A DNA stretch of 64,000 nucleotides from G963668345 sp965206025 (GTDB lineage: Bacteria > Acidobacteriota > Terriglobia > Bryobacterales > UBA6623). Numbering within the stretch: the first letter of the stretch is position 1; each line of letters begins with the position of its first letter. The notes below the pieces were generated by a model. The model had not been told where the DNA came from and did not search any database. It worked only from the letters and a program-made list of their open reading frames with translations. The position numbers and the translations under genes were made by a program. The stretch spans positions 496,001 through 560,000 of the forward strand of contig CBDBIU010000005.1 in the NCBI GenBank assembly GCA_965206025.1. Direction: 5' to 3'. Shown here one piece after another: positions 38,092 to 47,539 of the stretch.

Positions 38092-39681
38092 ATGGCCCGA
38101 ACCCACCCAGAGTCGCCCGCGCGCGACAGCGAACCCTACGGCCGGCGACAGCGAATCGGCCTGGCCTTCGGCCTCATCTTGTTCGCGGCCATCTTGCTGT
38201 CGCCCCAGCCCGTCGGGATGTCCCAGCCGGCTCAGCGCACCGCGGCCGTGGCGGTGCTGATGGCGGTGTGGTGGATTTCCGAGGCGACTCACATTGCCGT
38301 TACGGCTCTGCTCCCGATCGCACTTTTCCCGCTGCTTGGCGTCATGTCCAGCAGCGCCGTAACACCTCACTACGCCAACCACATCGTTTTTCTCTTCTTG
38401 GGCGGTTTTGTCATTGCGCTGGCCATGGAGAAGTGGGACCTCCACCGCCGTATCGCGCTGGAAACGATTCGGCGATTTGGAGGCCGTCCAACCCAACTCG
38501 TGCTCGGGTTCATGGTCGCCACCGCCTTCCTTTCGATGTGGATTTCAAATACCGCGACAACGATGATGATGCTGCCGATCGCCATGGCGGTCGTCACCCA
38601 ACTTGCCGGCTTTGCCGAAATCGACGGCGAACAAAACGACCGCACGCCCGAGCAGGTGAAGACCAACTTCGGGCTGATTCTGCTGCTCGCTATCGCTTAC
38701 TCGGCGAGCATCGGCGGCATCGGCACCATCATTGGCTCGCCCGCTACGGTCGCTTTCCTAGGATTCACACAGGAAAGCTTCCCCGACCAGCCCCCGATCG
38801 CCTTCTTGGACTGGAGTTTGATGTGTGTGCCCATCGTCATCGTTTTCCTGCCGATCTGCTGGTTTTACTTGTGCCGATTCGGCGCGCCCGTAGCCCTGAA
38901 GCGAATTCGCTTCGCGGGTTCGGAAACCGTGATCGAAGACGAACGCCGCCGGCTTGGGCCGATGACAGCTCCGGAGAAAATAGTGCTCGTCGTAGCCCTG
39001 GTGACGGCCCTGCTGTGGATCTTTCGCCAGCCGCTGGACTTGGGCGGTTTGACCCTCCCAGGATGGTCGAGGGTTTTCTCCACACCGAAAAGCCTGCACG
39101 ACGCCACCGTCGCCACGGCCATGGCGGTCCTGCTCTGCCTGCTTCCGGTGAACCTCAAAGGGGGCATCGACTGGAAGGGACGCCGCGAGCGCTTCATCAT
39201 GGACTGGGGCACTATTCAGAGGGGTCTGCCTTGGGGTATCGTCATGCTGTTCGGCGGTGGGTTCTCTCTGGCGGCCGCGGTTCAAAAGACGGGGCTGGCC
39301 GGGTGGCTCGGTTCGCATCTGTCGCAGCTTGAAGGAACGCCGGTTTGGATCCTTGTGTTGCTGAGCTGTGTTCTGGTGACCTTCTTGACGGAAATGACAT
39401 CGAACGTGGCGACGATATTGATGATCGCTCCGGTCATCGCCGCCACGGCGGTCGAAATCGGAGTTCATCCTTACTTGCTGTTGATCCCGGCGGGCGTGAC
39501 GGCCTCTTTCGCTTTTGTGCTGCCAGTGGCCACCCCGCCGAACGCCATCGTCTTCAGCAGCGGCTGGGTTAGCATTCCCCGCATGGCTCGCGCCGGTCTC
39601 GCACTGGACTTGCTAGGCTTGCTGGTCGTTCCCGTGATCGTCTACTTCCTCGGCAGCCGGATCTTTGGCTTCGCGGGGTAG
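38092..39681 (+). CDS. SLC13/DASS-family divalent anion:sodium symporter
   Basis: 529 residues with about 11-12 membrane segments. Two SNT-type substrate/sodium motifs are visible: SNTATTMMMLPIAMAV near residue 155 and TSNVATILMIAPVI near residue 440, plus LPVATPPNAIVFSSG. Family members import succinate, malate, citrate or sulfate with sodium. The start ATG at 38092 lies 24 bp after the preceding gene; the frame is open from 37963 but the earlier part belongs to that gene's other frame. It may be read through from the glycan operon. Confidence 0.92.
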   Translation: MARTHPESPARDSEPYGRRQRIGLAFGLILFAAILLSPQPVGMSQPAQRTAAVAVLMAVWWISEATHIAVTALLPIALFPLLGVMSSSAVTPHYANHIVFLFLGGFVIALAMEKWDLHRRIALETIRRFGGRPTQLVLGFMVATAFLSMWISNTATTMMMLPIAMAVVTQLAGFAEIDGEQNDRTPEQVKTNFGLILLLAIAYSASIGGIGTIIGSPATVAFLGFTQESFPDQPPIAFLDWSLMCVPIVIVFLPICWFYLCRFGAPVALKRIRFAGSETVIEDERRRLGPMTAPEKIVLVVALVTALLWIFRQPLDLGGLTLPGWSRVFSTPKSLHDATVATAMAVLLCLLPVNLKGGIDWKGRRERFIMDWGTIQRGLPWGIVMLFGGGFSLAAAVQKTGLAGWLGSHLSQLEGTPVWILVLLSCVLVTFLTEMTSNVATILMIAPVIAATAVEIGVHPYLLLIPAGVTASFAFVLPVATPPNAIVFSSGWVSIPRMARAGLALDLLGLLVVPVIVYFLGSRIFGFAG

Positions 39682-39905
39682 GCGGGAATGTCCTGGCCGG
39701 CGCCCAAGCCGGCTCGCGGACTCCAGCTCTTAGCGTGGACTAACCGGGAGACGAGTTCACCATGGATTTGAAAATGTCGGGTTCAAAAGCCCGACCAAGC
39801 ACACGCAAAGCGTACGCCACCTCGCCAGGACGATCAGAACAGGGTCTAATTTCAAAGCAAAAAAGCGGGTTAGCGTAGCGCCATGGCTGTGATAGAGTGA
39901 AGAAA

Positions 39906-40112
39906 ATGGGCATCCCGAACACGAAGAAATACCGCATACGCAATCCCGACGGCCCTGGTGCGGCCACCGTTATGGCCGTGCTTCCGAAAAACGCCGACGT
40001 CGCCGCTTACCTGAAAGATGCCGCGGCCCGTTTCGACTGGACGGCCTGGGCGGAAACCAAGAACGCGTCGACGAAAGTCCGCGTGGGCCAGCAAAAGCAG
40101 AGAAAGCGCTAA
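39906..40112 (+). CDS. Small basic protein of unknown function
   Basis: 68 residues from ATG at 39906, beginning MGIPNTKKYRIRNPDGPG and ending in a Lys/Arg-rich tail (GQQKQRKR). A GAGTGAAG stretch lies a few bases upstream and could serve as ribosome site. No family recognised; the basic ends could bind nucleic acid. Confidence 0.5.
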   Translation: MGIPNTKKYRIRNPDGPGAATVMAVLPKNADVAAYLKDAAARFDWTAWAETKNASTKVRVGQQKQRKR

Positions 40113-40195
40113 GCCCTCCTAAGAGCTGCGTAAACACGTCTGACGGCGACCGACAAGCGCCGCTAGAACAATTAGGCCGACTTTTGAAACCGGCG

Positions 40196-41314
40196 CTAGC
40201 GAGCGCAAACTTCGCGGTAATACTGCTCGTATTGCGGTATGACCTTCTCGGCGCAAAACCTCGTCTTGGCTGCCCGGCGTCCGGCGATGGCGAAAGCTTG
40301 ATGCTTCTCCGGATCCCCTAGCAGCCCCAAAGCCGCGGCGGCCATGCCCTCGACGTCGCCGACCTCGACGAGGAACCCGTCCGCCCCGTCCGTCACGACC
40401 TCGGGCAGTCCTCCGACACGTGAGGCAACGCTCGGAACACCGCAGGCCATGGCTTCCAACGCCGCCAGACCGAAGCTCTCCATCTCGCTCGGCAACAACA
40501 TCAAATCGGCTATCGCAAGCAGTTGGGCAACGCCGAGTTGCTTGCCGAGAAATTGGACACGATCCTCTACTTGAAGCTTACGCGCCAAAGCCTCAGCCGG
40601 AGCGCGCTCGGGACCGTCACCGATCATCAGCAGCCGAGCGGGAACCACCGGCGCAACCTCGGCGAAGATCCGAATGCAGTCGAGCACCCGTTTGACGGGA
40701 CGAAAGTTCGAAAGGTGAACGATGATCTTTTCCTCCCCGGATGCATGCCGGGATCGCAAGGCGGGATCTCCCCCCCTACAGTAGCGTTCACAGTTGACGA
40801 AGTTCGGTATCACCCGAATCTCGTCGCCAATGCCGAATACCTCCACGGTTTTCCTCCGTAGGTATTCGCTGATCGAGGTCACGCCGGGACTTTGTTCGAT
40901 CGAAAACTTGGTGATCGGCAAATAGGAAGGATCGGCGCCGACCAAGGTCACATCCGTGCCGTGAAGCGTGGTCACGAAGGGCAGACGCTCATCCAGCATG
41001 CGGCTTGCCAGCCAAGCGCTAATCGAATGCGGAATCGCGTAATGCACGTGCAGCAGATCGAGACCCGCCGATCGCGCGACCTCGAGCATGCGGGAAGCCA
41101 GCGCCAGACTGTAGGGAGGATATTGAAACAGCGGGTAGTTGCTGACCTCCACCTCGTGATAGTGAATGCGTGGAGAATCGTCGGTGAGACGGATCGGGTT
41201 GGCGTAGGTAATGAAATGAACCTCGTGCCCGCGCGCGGCGAGCTCCATCCCCAGCTCGGTGGCCACAATGCCGCTGCCGCCGTAGGTTGGGTAACCGGTG
41301 ATGCCTATCTTCAT
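40196..41314 (-). CDS. bshA: BshA-type glycosyltransferase (bacillithiol synthesis, GlcNAc-malate synthase)
   Basis: 372 residues from ATG at 41314, giving the family start MKIGITGYPTYGGSGIVATE. GT4 enzyme that joins N-acetylglucosamine from UDP-GlcNAc to L-malate, the first step of bacillithiol. VHYAIPHSISAWLA, TTLHGTDVTLVG and IEQSPGVTSISEYL are BshA-specific; the GT4 signature is in PSEMESFGLAALEAMACGVP. It is divergent from ypdA, which supports the assignment because both act in bacillithiol metabolism. bshB and bshC are not in the window. Confidence 0.93.
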   Translation of the reverse strand: MKIGITGYPTYGGSGIVATELGMELAARGHEVHFITYANPIRLTDDSPRIHYHEVEVSNYPLFQYPPYSLALASRMLEVARSAGLDLLHVHYAIPHSISAWLASRMLDERLPFVTTLHGTDVTLVGADPSYLPITKFSIEQSPGVTSISEYLRRKTVEVFGIGDEIRVIPNFVNCERYCRGGDPALRSRHASGEEKIIVHLSNFRPVKRVLDCIRIFAEVAPVVPARLLMIGDGPERAPAEALARKLQVEDRVQFLGKQLGVAQLLAIADLMLLPSEMESFGLAALEAMACGVPSVASRVGGLPEVVTDGADGFLVEVGDVEGMAAAALGLLGDPEKHQAFAIAGRRAAKTRFCAEKVIPQYEQYYREVCAR

Positions 41315-41405
41315 TCGGGAGCTTCGACCATCCCCTCGGGCCACTCTCGCCGGAGATCGGAACATCGAGGCTAAAATAGTAAGTTTAGTCTCCGGACCGT
41401 CACCC

Positions 41406-42416
41406 GTGCCTTCTTCCCCCGCGAATTCCGCCCCCGCGACCGCGTGCGACGTCCTGGTTGTAGGGGCGGGTCCCACCGGTTTGTCATGCGCTATTGAAGT
41501 CAAGCAGAGGGGATTCGACGTTGTCGTGGTCGAAAAGGGCTGTCTGGTCAACTCGCTCTATCGCTACCCCACGAACATGACGTTCTTCACGACCCCCGAG
41601 CTGCTGGAAATCGGCAACCTCCCCATGACGGCCGTTCGCGACAAACCGACCCGCAACGAAGCCCTCAAGTACTACCGCCGCGTGGCCGCCCACTACGAAC
41701 TCGATGTGCGGCTCTACGAGCGAGTAGACGCCGTTCAAGGCGCCGACGGGAATTTCCAGGTAGCGACCACCACGCGGGCCGACGATCGCCTTGGCTACGC
41801 GGCCAAGAAAATCATTCTGGCAACCGGCTACTACGATCTCCCCGTGACGATGAACGTGCCCGGCGAGAACCTGGACAAGGTCCTTCACTACTACGAAGAC
41901 CCTCATCCGTTCTACGATTGCGATCTTGCCGTTGTGGGAGGACGCAATTCGGCGGCGATCATCGCTCTTGAAACCCACCGCGCCGGCGCGCGAGTGATCC
42001 TCATTCACCGAGCAAAACAGTTGAGCGACAAGATCAAATATTGGGTCCGGCCCGACATAGAAAACCGCATCAAAAACGGTGAGATTCGCGCCTACCTGGG
42101 ATCGAGCGTGGAGGAGATATCCGAGAAGACGATCCGTATCCGCACCCCCGACGGAGAGGTCGTGCTGCCCAACGATTTCGTTCTCGCCGCGACCGGCTAC
42201 CAACCGGACGTCGCCTTCCTGGAACGCGCCGGCATCACTTTCGATTCCCACTCACAGCGCCCGCGCACCAACCCCGACACCCTGGAGAGTCAGCGGCCCG
42301 GCATCTACCTGGCCGGCGTCCTGGTCGCCGGCATGCACACCAACGAGATTTTCATCGAGAATGGCCGTTTTCACGGGGAACGCATCGCCGCCGACGTCGC
42401 CGCCAAGCTCGGCTGA
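41406..42416 (+). CDS. ypdA: YpdA/Bdr-type bacillithiol disulfide reductase
   Basis: 336 residues from GTG at 41406 (the frame is open from 41298, overlapping bshA). FAD-binding VVGAGPTGLSCAIEVK near the N-terminus, IILATGYYD in the middle, NAD(P)H-binding LAVVGGRNSAAIIALE, and AGVLVAGMHTNEIFIENGRF at the C-terminus are family features. These flavoproteins recycle bacillithiol disulfide using NADPH. With the GTG start, a 91-bp divergent promoter region is left between it and bshA. Confidence 0.9.
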   Translation: MPSSPANSAPATACDVLVVGAGPTGLSCAIEVKQRGFDVVVVEKGCLVNSLYRYPTNMTFFTTPELLEIGNLPMTAVRDKPTRNEALKYYRRVAAHYELDVRLYERVDAVQGADGNFQVATTTRADDRLGYAAKKIILATGYYDLPVTMNVPGENLDKVLHYYEDPHPFYDCDLAVVGGRNSAAIIALETHRAGARVILIHRAKQLSDKIKYWVRPDIENRIKNGEIRAYLGSSVEEISEKTIRIRTPDGEVVLPNDFVLAATGYQPDVAFLERAGITFDSHSQRPRTNPDTLESQRPGIYLAGVLVAGMHTNEIFIENGRFHGERIAADVAAKLG

Positions 42417-42661
42417 TCCCCTCTCAGCAACAACGCACCCACCTTGTCCTAATAACCATTGGCCGTCTACCATTCCTTCGCGGACTGTTTGCGGCGAGCA
42501 AGCTACCGGTGAGTATGGTCATCATTCCAGGGGCGGTTTCCCTGGGGTCGAAACGGCCGAGCCGTTTGGCGTTCGATGGCAGTCCCGAACCCGCTTACGG
42601 ATAGCGGCTTCCTCCCCCTTCGGCGGCTTCACAGCCCATACGTCCATTTTGGCTAAAGCGT
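42417..42661. other. Gap without gene before repeat A
   Basis: No supported gene. Together with the repeat that follows and the LysR leader it forms a 553-bp interval. Confidence 0.4.
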
Positions 42662-42763
42662 TAGCCCGCTTTTCTCACCACGTGGCGAGACGAAGTGCGT
42701 GATAGGCCCGTCGGTACAAGGCGCGCGACGCTCGGCGCCGCATTTCTTGAATAATGCGGGCTA
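42662..42763. repeat. Palindromic repeat family A, single inverted unit
   Basis: Starts TAGCCCGCTTTTCTCACCAC and ends ATGCGGGCTA. The body is the reverse complement of the right half of the copy at 10111-10308. It shows the basic unit of the family to be about 100 bp. Confidence 0.85.
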
Positions 42764-42969
42764 GTCAAAGTCCCAGCCCCGCCGTCAAACTGGGCGCTCA
42801 CCTGGCGGCGAAAGTGCTTGGCAAACGGGAAGCTCGATTGGGTACACTCTGTAACCGAAGGGCTGCTTGTCTTCCCTGGTGCTAACGTTTTCTTCATAAA
42901 CGTTTTCGCCACGGCAGGCAGTTCTTTTCCTGCCCTCTGGTAAGACATGTGGGTTAGGAGCATAAGACC

Positions 42970-43848
42970 ATGGACCTCTCGCTACTCGAAACCTTCCGAA
43001 CAGTTGTCGAAGAGGGCGGTTTTTCCGCGGCAGGACAAAAGCTGTCGCGAACCCAGCCGGCGGTATCACTTGCCCTCAAGCGGCTGGAAAACGAGCTCGG
43101 GGAAAAGCTGATCGATCGTTCGTCGAGAAGCCTGGTGCTGACCGACGCCGGGCGAGCCGTATGGGAATACAGTCTGCGCTTCAATGGTCTCGAGCGCGAG
43201 CTTCACAACGCCTTGGCCGAGCTACGAGACAAGAGCGCCGGCAAGCTTACGATCGGGGCCAACGAATCGACGGCCCTGTATCTTCTGGTGCACATCGAGA
43301 GGTACCGCAGACTCTATCCGGGGGTGAAGGTGGAGATTCGCCGTAGTCTGTCGAGCCGCATCCCGGAGGCGCTGCTGGCCGGGTCGCTGGATTTGGGGGC
43401 GATCAGCTATGACCCTGGTGACCCTAAGTTGGCGGCCACCGAGATCTACACCGACTCGTTGACCTTCGTCGTCTCACCCAAGCACCGGTTCGCGGACCGT
43501 CGGGAGGTCACGATCGCCGAGCTCGGTATGGAGACGTTCATTGCTCACAATGTTGTCTCCCCGTATCGCGCCACCGTAATCGACATTTTTCGGCGTCATC
43601 AGGTTCCCCTCAATATGGAGGTCGAGATGCCGACCATCGAGACGATTCGGAAACTCGTCCAACTGAACCTCGGCGTGGCCTTCCTCCCTAAGATGTGCGT
43701 CGAACAGGAGATTGCGGCCGGAATCCTGCGGGAAGTGGCGGTCAAGCAAATCCAAGTCGAGCGCAAGATTCGGTTGGTGTATCCCGCCAAGCGGCAACCC
43801 TCGCACGCCGCGGATGCATTCTTAGAGCTCGTGCACCGCAACGAGTAG
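42970..43848 (+). CDS. LysR-family transcriptional regulator
   Basis: 292 residues. N-terminal helix-turn-helix (LLETFRTVVEEGGFSAAGQK, then LSRTQPAVSLALKRLE) and C-terminal effector-binding fold (KLTIGANESTALYLLVHIER, LGVAFLPKM). AGGAG at 42956-42960 fixes the start. No target gene is obvious: upstream lies repeat A and ypdA on the same strand, downstream a broken antitoxin-like gene. Likeness to CysL/CbbR-type regulators is possible, but the ligand is unknown. Confidence 0.9.
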   Translation: MDLSLLETFRTVVEEGGFSAAGQKLSRTQPAVSLALKRLENELGEKLIDRSSRSLVLTDAGRAVWEYSLRFNGLERELHNALAELRDKSAGKLTIGANESTALYLLVHIERYRRLYPGVKVEIRRSLSSRIPEALLAGSLDLGAISYDPGDPKLAATEIYTDSLTFVVSPKHRFADRREVTIAELGMETFIAHNVVSPYRATVIDIFRRHQVPLNMEVEMPTIETIRKLVQLNLGVAFLPKMCVEQEIAAGILREVAVKQIQVERKIRLVYPAKRQPSHAADAFLELVHRNE

Positions 43849-43875
43849 CGACGGCGGCCAACGTGCGGGACGCGG

Positions 43876-44540
43876 CTACAGGTCATTGCGGGCCCCCTTG
43901 ACCTTCTGTTCGCGCGCCTCGCGCACCAAGAAATCGAGCCTTCCCGCCCGGGAGTCGGCTTCGATCTCCTTGTCCCATCGTTCCCAATCTTTTTCGGCTC
44001 TTCTGGGATTTTAGTGGCTGGCGGCGGTGAGTGACGGATCCCTCGCCACTGTGAGGCCGACCTCCCGGAGCCTGCTTCGGTGCCATTCAAGGGCTTCGTG
44101 ACAACTCTACGGCCCCCAAGGCCGGGCGGCGACTGCGTTGGCCAAAAAGAATTACTGATAAACAAAGGGTTACGAGTAGAGCAAGGCTGCTGGCAGGTAG
44201 TCGTACAGTCTCCCGAAGGCTGTGAAATGCAGATCCACAACTGTCATCCAGTGGCCACACTCAAAGAGATAACTCCCTGTTTATCAGTGTCTTATTCCCT
44301 TTACGAGTTGCCCACGACCGGACTGGCGTGTAGGGTATTTGGGGATTTCTTGGCCGCCTTTTGGGCTCCGATGTGACTGCGGGCGACGTCGGGTCGGCAG
44401 GATGGAGGAGCCGGCTACCCGTTGGCCACCCACTAAAAACCCGGAAGAGCCTCTTTTTCTGACAGCCACCGGAAAAGCTCGGCGAACTCCTCGCCGGCGA
44501 GTCCCTCGATTTCTGCCTTGAGTTCATCTGCTTTTGACAT
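43876..44540 (-). pseudogene. Antitoxin-like small protein, split by MITE-1 copy 5
   Basis: Removing the MITE and one 8-bp duplication leaves exactly 201 bases: 66 residues plus stop. It starts MSKADELKAEIEGLAGEEFA, continues FRWLSEKDWERWDKEIEAD, and ends VKGARNDL at a TAG at 43876-43878. This acidic helical pattern with W-x-x-WD and a charged tail is that of the small antitoxins paired with RelE/ParE-type toxins. No toxin follows: LysR ends just beyond it on the other strand. The remaining start could still yield a short peptide of about 29 native residues. Confidence 0.7.
43996..44451 (+). mobile_element. MITE-1 copy 5 (456 bp)
   Basis: Perfect 8-bp duplication TCTTTTTC (43988-43995 and 44452-44459). 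On the other strand this is GAAAAAGA, the same octamer used by copy 7, but in opposite orientation relative to the element. One base differs from most copies (CAGATCC for CGGATCC). Confidence 0.95.
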
Positions 44541-44562
44541 GGTCTTCCCCAATCGGACAAGG

Positions 44563-45177
44563 TTACTGCGAACCCCTTGCAGACGACAGCCCGAGTCCCG
44601 CTCCCTGGACGTCTTCCAGCGTATTGAGATTCGTAAAGATTCGCCCCTCGGGGTCAAGGCGGGCATAGCGATCAGGGGCCAACTCGTCGACTCGCAGGCC
44701 TTCGAGGGCTCGCGTGATTTTGTGAACCCCCTGCTCAACGCGGCGGCGAATCGCCGGGCGCGCCTCCAGCGAATAGACCGCGCAGAGCGGCTGCGGATTC
44801 CCCTGGGCATCGACCGGCAAAAGAACATCAGCGCCGGCTGCTCGTGCCTCCTCGAAGAGGAAATTCAGAAGAGCGGCATCGAGGTAGGGCATGTCGCAAG
44901 CCGTGACCAGGTTCCAGGGGCTTTCGGAATCCTCTAGAGCGGCGAGCACGCCGGCCAGGGGCCCGAAGTTCTCCACCGGGTCGGGAATGACGCGCAGCCC
45001 CAGGTGTCCGTATTTTTCGAGTGGGCCCACGATCGTGACGCGACCCGCGGCTGCTCGGACAACCTCGGCGACTCGCGCGGCTAGAGGCTTACCCTCAAAA
45101 TCCAACAACGCCTTGTCTGTGCCCAGTCTCGAGCTCTTGCCGCCCACCAAGACGTAGCCCGCCCGTTGATCCATCAC
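44563..45177 (-). CDS. mobA: Molybdenum cofactor guanylyltransferase
   Basis: 204 residues. Transfers GMP from GTP to molybdopterin to give the MGD cofactor. VLVGGKSSRLGTDKALLDFE is the nucleotide loop with the GTP-binding pattern, FGPLAGVLAALE and VTACDMPYLDAALL are conserved, and NTLEDV near the end is the family's C-terminal signature. It precedes the antitoxin-like gene by 22 bp on the same strand. No molybdoenzyme is in the window. Confidence 0.92.
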   Translation of the reverse strand: MMDQRAGYVLVGGKSSRLGTDKALLDFEGKPLAARVAEVVRAAAGRVTIVGPLEKYGHLGLRVIPDPVENFGPLAGVLAALEDSESPWNLVTACDMPYLDAALLNFLFEEARAAGADVLLPVDAQGNPQPLCAVYSLEARPAIRRRVEQGVHKITRALEGLRVDELAPDRYARLDPEGRIFTNLNTLEDVQGAGLGLSSARGSQ

Positions 45178-45196
45178 GTTGACCTTATCATGGCCC

Positions 45197-45246
45197 TAGC
45201 AGCCCGTGGTGAAAGTGAATGTCGCGACCTTTGCCACGGGCTGCTA
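45197..45246. repeat. Palindromic repeat family B, compact copy (50 bp)
   Basis: TAGCAGCCCGTGG at the left and CCACGGGCTGCTA at the right are exact complements; the inner parts (TGAAAGT / ACCTTTG) pair partly. It lies just upstream of mobA. Confidence 0.85.
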
Positions 45247-45813
45247 GCCCCGCGCGCACCTTGCCACAGCAGTGTAAGTTGCTGTATTTAATAGCGGTTA
45301 TTAGAAATTGGCTTCGTTTGGTTATTTTCCGTTGCTACCGTTGTTCCGCTGCCCGGTTCACCAACGCCGACACAGTTCGTTGTGGCCCTGTTGCTGTTCC
45401 TCGGGCCCCGGCCCGCTGGTGGGTCGGGGCCCCCTCATGGCCCGGTGAGCGATCGGTGAGACGACGCTGAGCCGGCTGGCCGGCGGTAGTGGAAACCAGT
45501 CGCAACCCGTTGGATTTAAAATGGTTGGGAGAAATTGGGTTCGTTTGGTAATTTTTCTTTTCTTCGCCTGAGGCCAGCCCCAAAAAGGACCACCGTTGTG
45601 CGCTTCCATTTTACCATTCGGCTCTCAAATTCTCCTTGGCCACGGACACAAGTCATTGAAAACAAGGGCTTGTTCGTTTCGTGAGGCTCCAGCCCGCCTT
45701 GATGCTGGGAAGATGGCGCCACGAAAAGAGGGGGTGGCCTGTGCGCGTTGGAGGTGATGGGGCGCAAGCTCAGGGGCACGCGGTTCCGGGGGAGGGTAGG
45801 ACGCCTCGGGGCG
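45247..45813. other. Gap with two related short repeats
   Basis: No gene seen. AGAAATTGGCTTCGTTTGGT at 45302-45321 and AGAAATTGGGTTCGTTTGGT at 45530-45549 are near-identical, with an AT-rich continuation after each. A similar string occurs at 48429-48449 (AGAATTTGGTTTGTTTCG). They may be parts of another interspersed family. Confidence 0.55.
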
Positions 45814-47076
45814 CTACGCGGCTTTCTTTTTAGCGGCTTCGTCGCCCGACAAGACCTCGAGCGCTTTTTTCAGGTAGGGGTCCTCTTGGCCGCTCTCGGC
45901 CTCATCAGGGATTTCGGGGGGAATCGACAACATGCCGTCCGCACCAGGAAACCGCGACATCCGGTAGCGCCTGACGGTTGCCGGCGGAAGGGGGAAACTT
46001 GGGGTCAAGCCGCCGTCCTGCAGCGCTTCTCCGCTGGGGCGTTGATATTTGGCCACGGACAAAATTAACGTCGCGCCGTCCTCCATCGTGATCGTCTCCT
46101 GCACGGCTGCCAAACCGTAGGTACGTTCTCCGACGACCTCGCCTCGTTTGTTGTCCAAAATCGCCGCGGCCGCCAGCTCCGCCGCGCCCGCCGTCGCGCG
46201 GTCGGTAATCACGACCAGCGGCAGACTCGTTATCGACGAACCGGGACCGGCGTGGAATTCCTGTTTCGCATACTGCTGTCCCTTCAACGAGGCGATTAAA
46301 CCACTGTCGAGGAAAAGATCCGCCAGCCGAACTCCCTCTTCTGCTTCACCGACCGCATTCCCCCGCAGGTCGAGAACGAGCTTGCCGGCTCCTTGCGACT
46401 CCAGCCTTTTGACCGCGCCGGCGAGTCGCTTCACGCTTTCGTTATCTAGTGTCTCCAGAGCCACGTAGCCAACACCGCTTTCGAGCATCTTGTGCTTGAC
46501 CGCGGGAGCCTCGACCGGACCTCGCACGAGTGTGTACTCTTGCGGCTCTTCGGAGCGGCGTAGCGAACGGACCAGAACAGTCACCCTCGATTCCGGAGGT
46601 CCGCTCAACATCGCGAGCAAATAGGCGGGCGGCATCAACTGCGTGCTCAGCCCGTCAATCGCTTCGATGAGATCAAACGGACGGATGCCCGCCCGATCGG
46701 CGGCCGACCCTGGCAGCACGTGCAACACGGTCGCATAGCCGCTTCGCTTGCGGACCACGAGGCCCGTCGAAAGTCCGCTTCCCCGGTCCGGGTAGTCGAG
46801 GTGCTCGGTGACCTTCTCGAACTGCTCCGGGGTCAGATAGCTCGACTGGGGATCCAGGAATTCGACCAGGCCCTGCAGAGCCCCGTTGGTGACCTTCTCC
46901 ATGTTGGGCTCTTCCACGTAGTCACTCTTGATCTTGGCAAGAACTTCGGTGTATACGGCCAGCGGACGGTAAGCGCCGTCGCCTTCTTGCCCCCTTCCAA
47001 TCAGAGATCCCACCACCAGCATCAGGGTGAGCAGCGTGGATACGAACACCACGCTGAGCTTGAATCGGGGAGTCAT
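45814..47076 (-). CDS. S41-family (CtpA/Prc-like) pseudo-protease with PDZ domain
   Basis: 420 residues. Signal/anchor helix (residues 6-26), a helical arm, a PDZ domain (about 100-190, with GSAADRAGIRPFDLIEAIDG) and the S41 peptidase fold (KLVLDLRGNAVGEAEEG, LPLVVITDRATAGAAELA). Active S41 enzymes carry a Ser in SASASE and a Lys 25 residues later in GKG. Here the aligned residues are G297 and L322; the following Gln (Q326) is kept. The protein should therefore be folded but proteolytically dead, perhaps a regulatory or scaffold partner of an active paralogue elsewhere. Confidence 0.88.
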   Translation of the reverse strand: MTPRFKLSVVFVSTLLTLMLVVGSLIGRGQEGDGAYRPLAVYTEVLAKIKSDYVEEPNMEKVTNGALQGLVEFLDPQSSYLTPEQFEKVTEHLDYPDRGSGLSTGLVVRKRSGYATVLHVLPGSAADRAGIRPFDLIEAIDGLSTQLMPPAYLLAMLSGPPESRVTVLVRSLRRSEEPQEYTLVRGPVEAPAVKHKMLESGVGYVALETLDNESVKRLAGAVKRLESQGAGKLVLDLRGNAVGEAEEGVRLADLFLDSGLIASLKGQQYAKQEFHAGPGSSITSLPLVVITDRATAGAAELAAAAILDNKRGEVVGERTYGLAAVQETITMEDGATLILSVAKYQRPSGEALQDGGLTPSFPLPPATVRRYRMSRFPGADGMLSIPPEIPDEAESGQEDPYLKKALEVLSGDEAAKKKAA

Positions 47077-47539
47077 CAGAAACGATCGCCGCCGTTTGTC
47101 GACGCGGTCAAATTGCCTTCGTTCATCATACTACGTTCGATTCCATGCGCTCCATTTCATCCGGCGCTCATAAACAGCCAACCCGCTTTGGTTGCCCCCG
47201 AAGCATCCGATTGGAAGCCGAGGACGCCCGAACCGAGCCGCCGCCCGCAAGGGTGCGGTCGAGGCCTCGTAAGCATACCGAGTGGCGCGTGAGCACAGCG
47301 GGTCACTCGATGAGGCGCGCCGAGGTCTTGTTCCTGCACCCGCGTTCGTTCGCAATCTTGACTGCGGGCTTGCGCCCACAACTCCGTTTCCCGAGCTTGC
47401 GGGGGTCCCTGTGTGGCGTAGGCGCCGCCGCGGTGTGACACGGCAACACTGGACTGCTTGCTGGCGCGCGCGGCTCGGAAGGGGTGCCGGCGGAGCCCGA
47501 AAAGCGTGGTTCAGCGCAGAACCTATGCGAACATCGGCC
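47077..47539. other. Gap without supported gene
   Basis: About 460 bp. Several open frames on both strands, none with family likeness or a good ribosome site. It probably holds the promoters of the S41-like gene. Confidence 0.45.
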
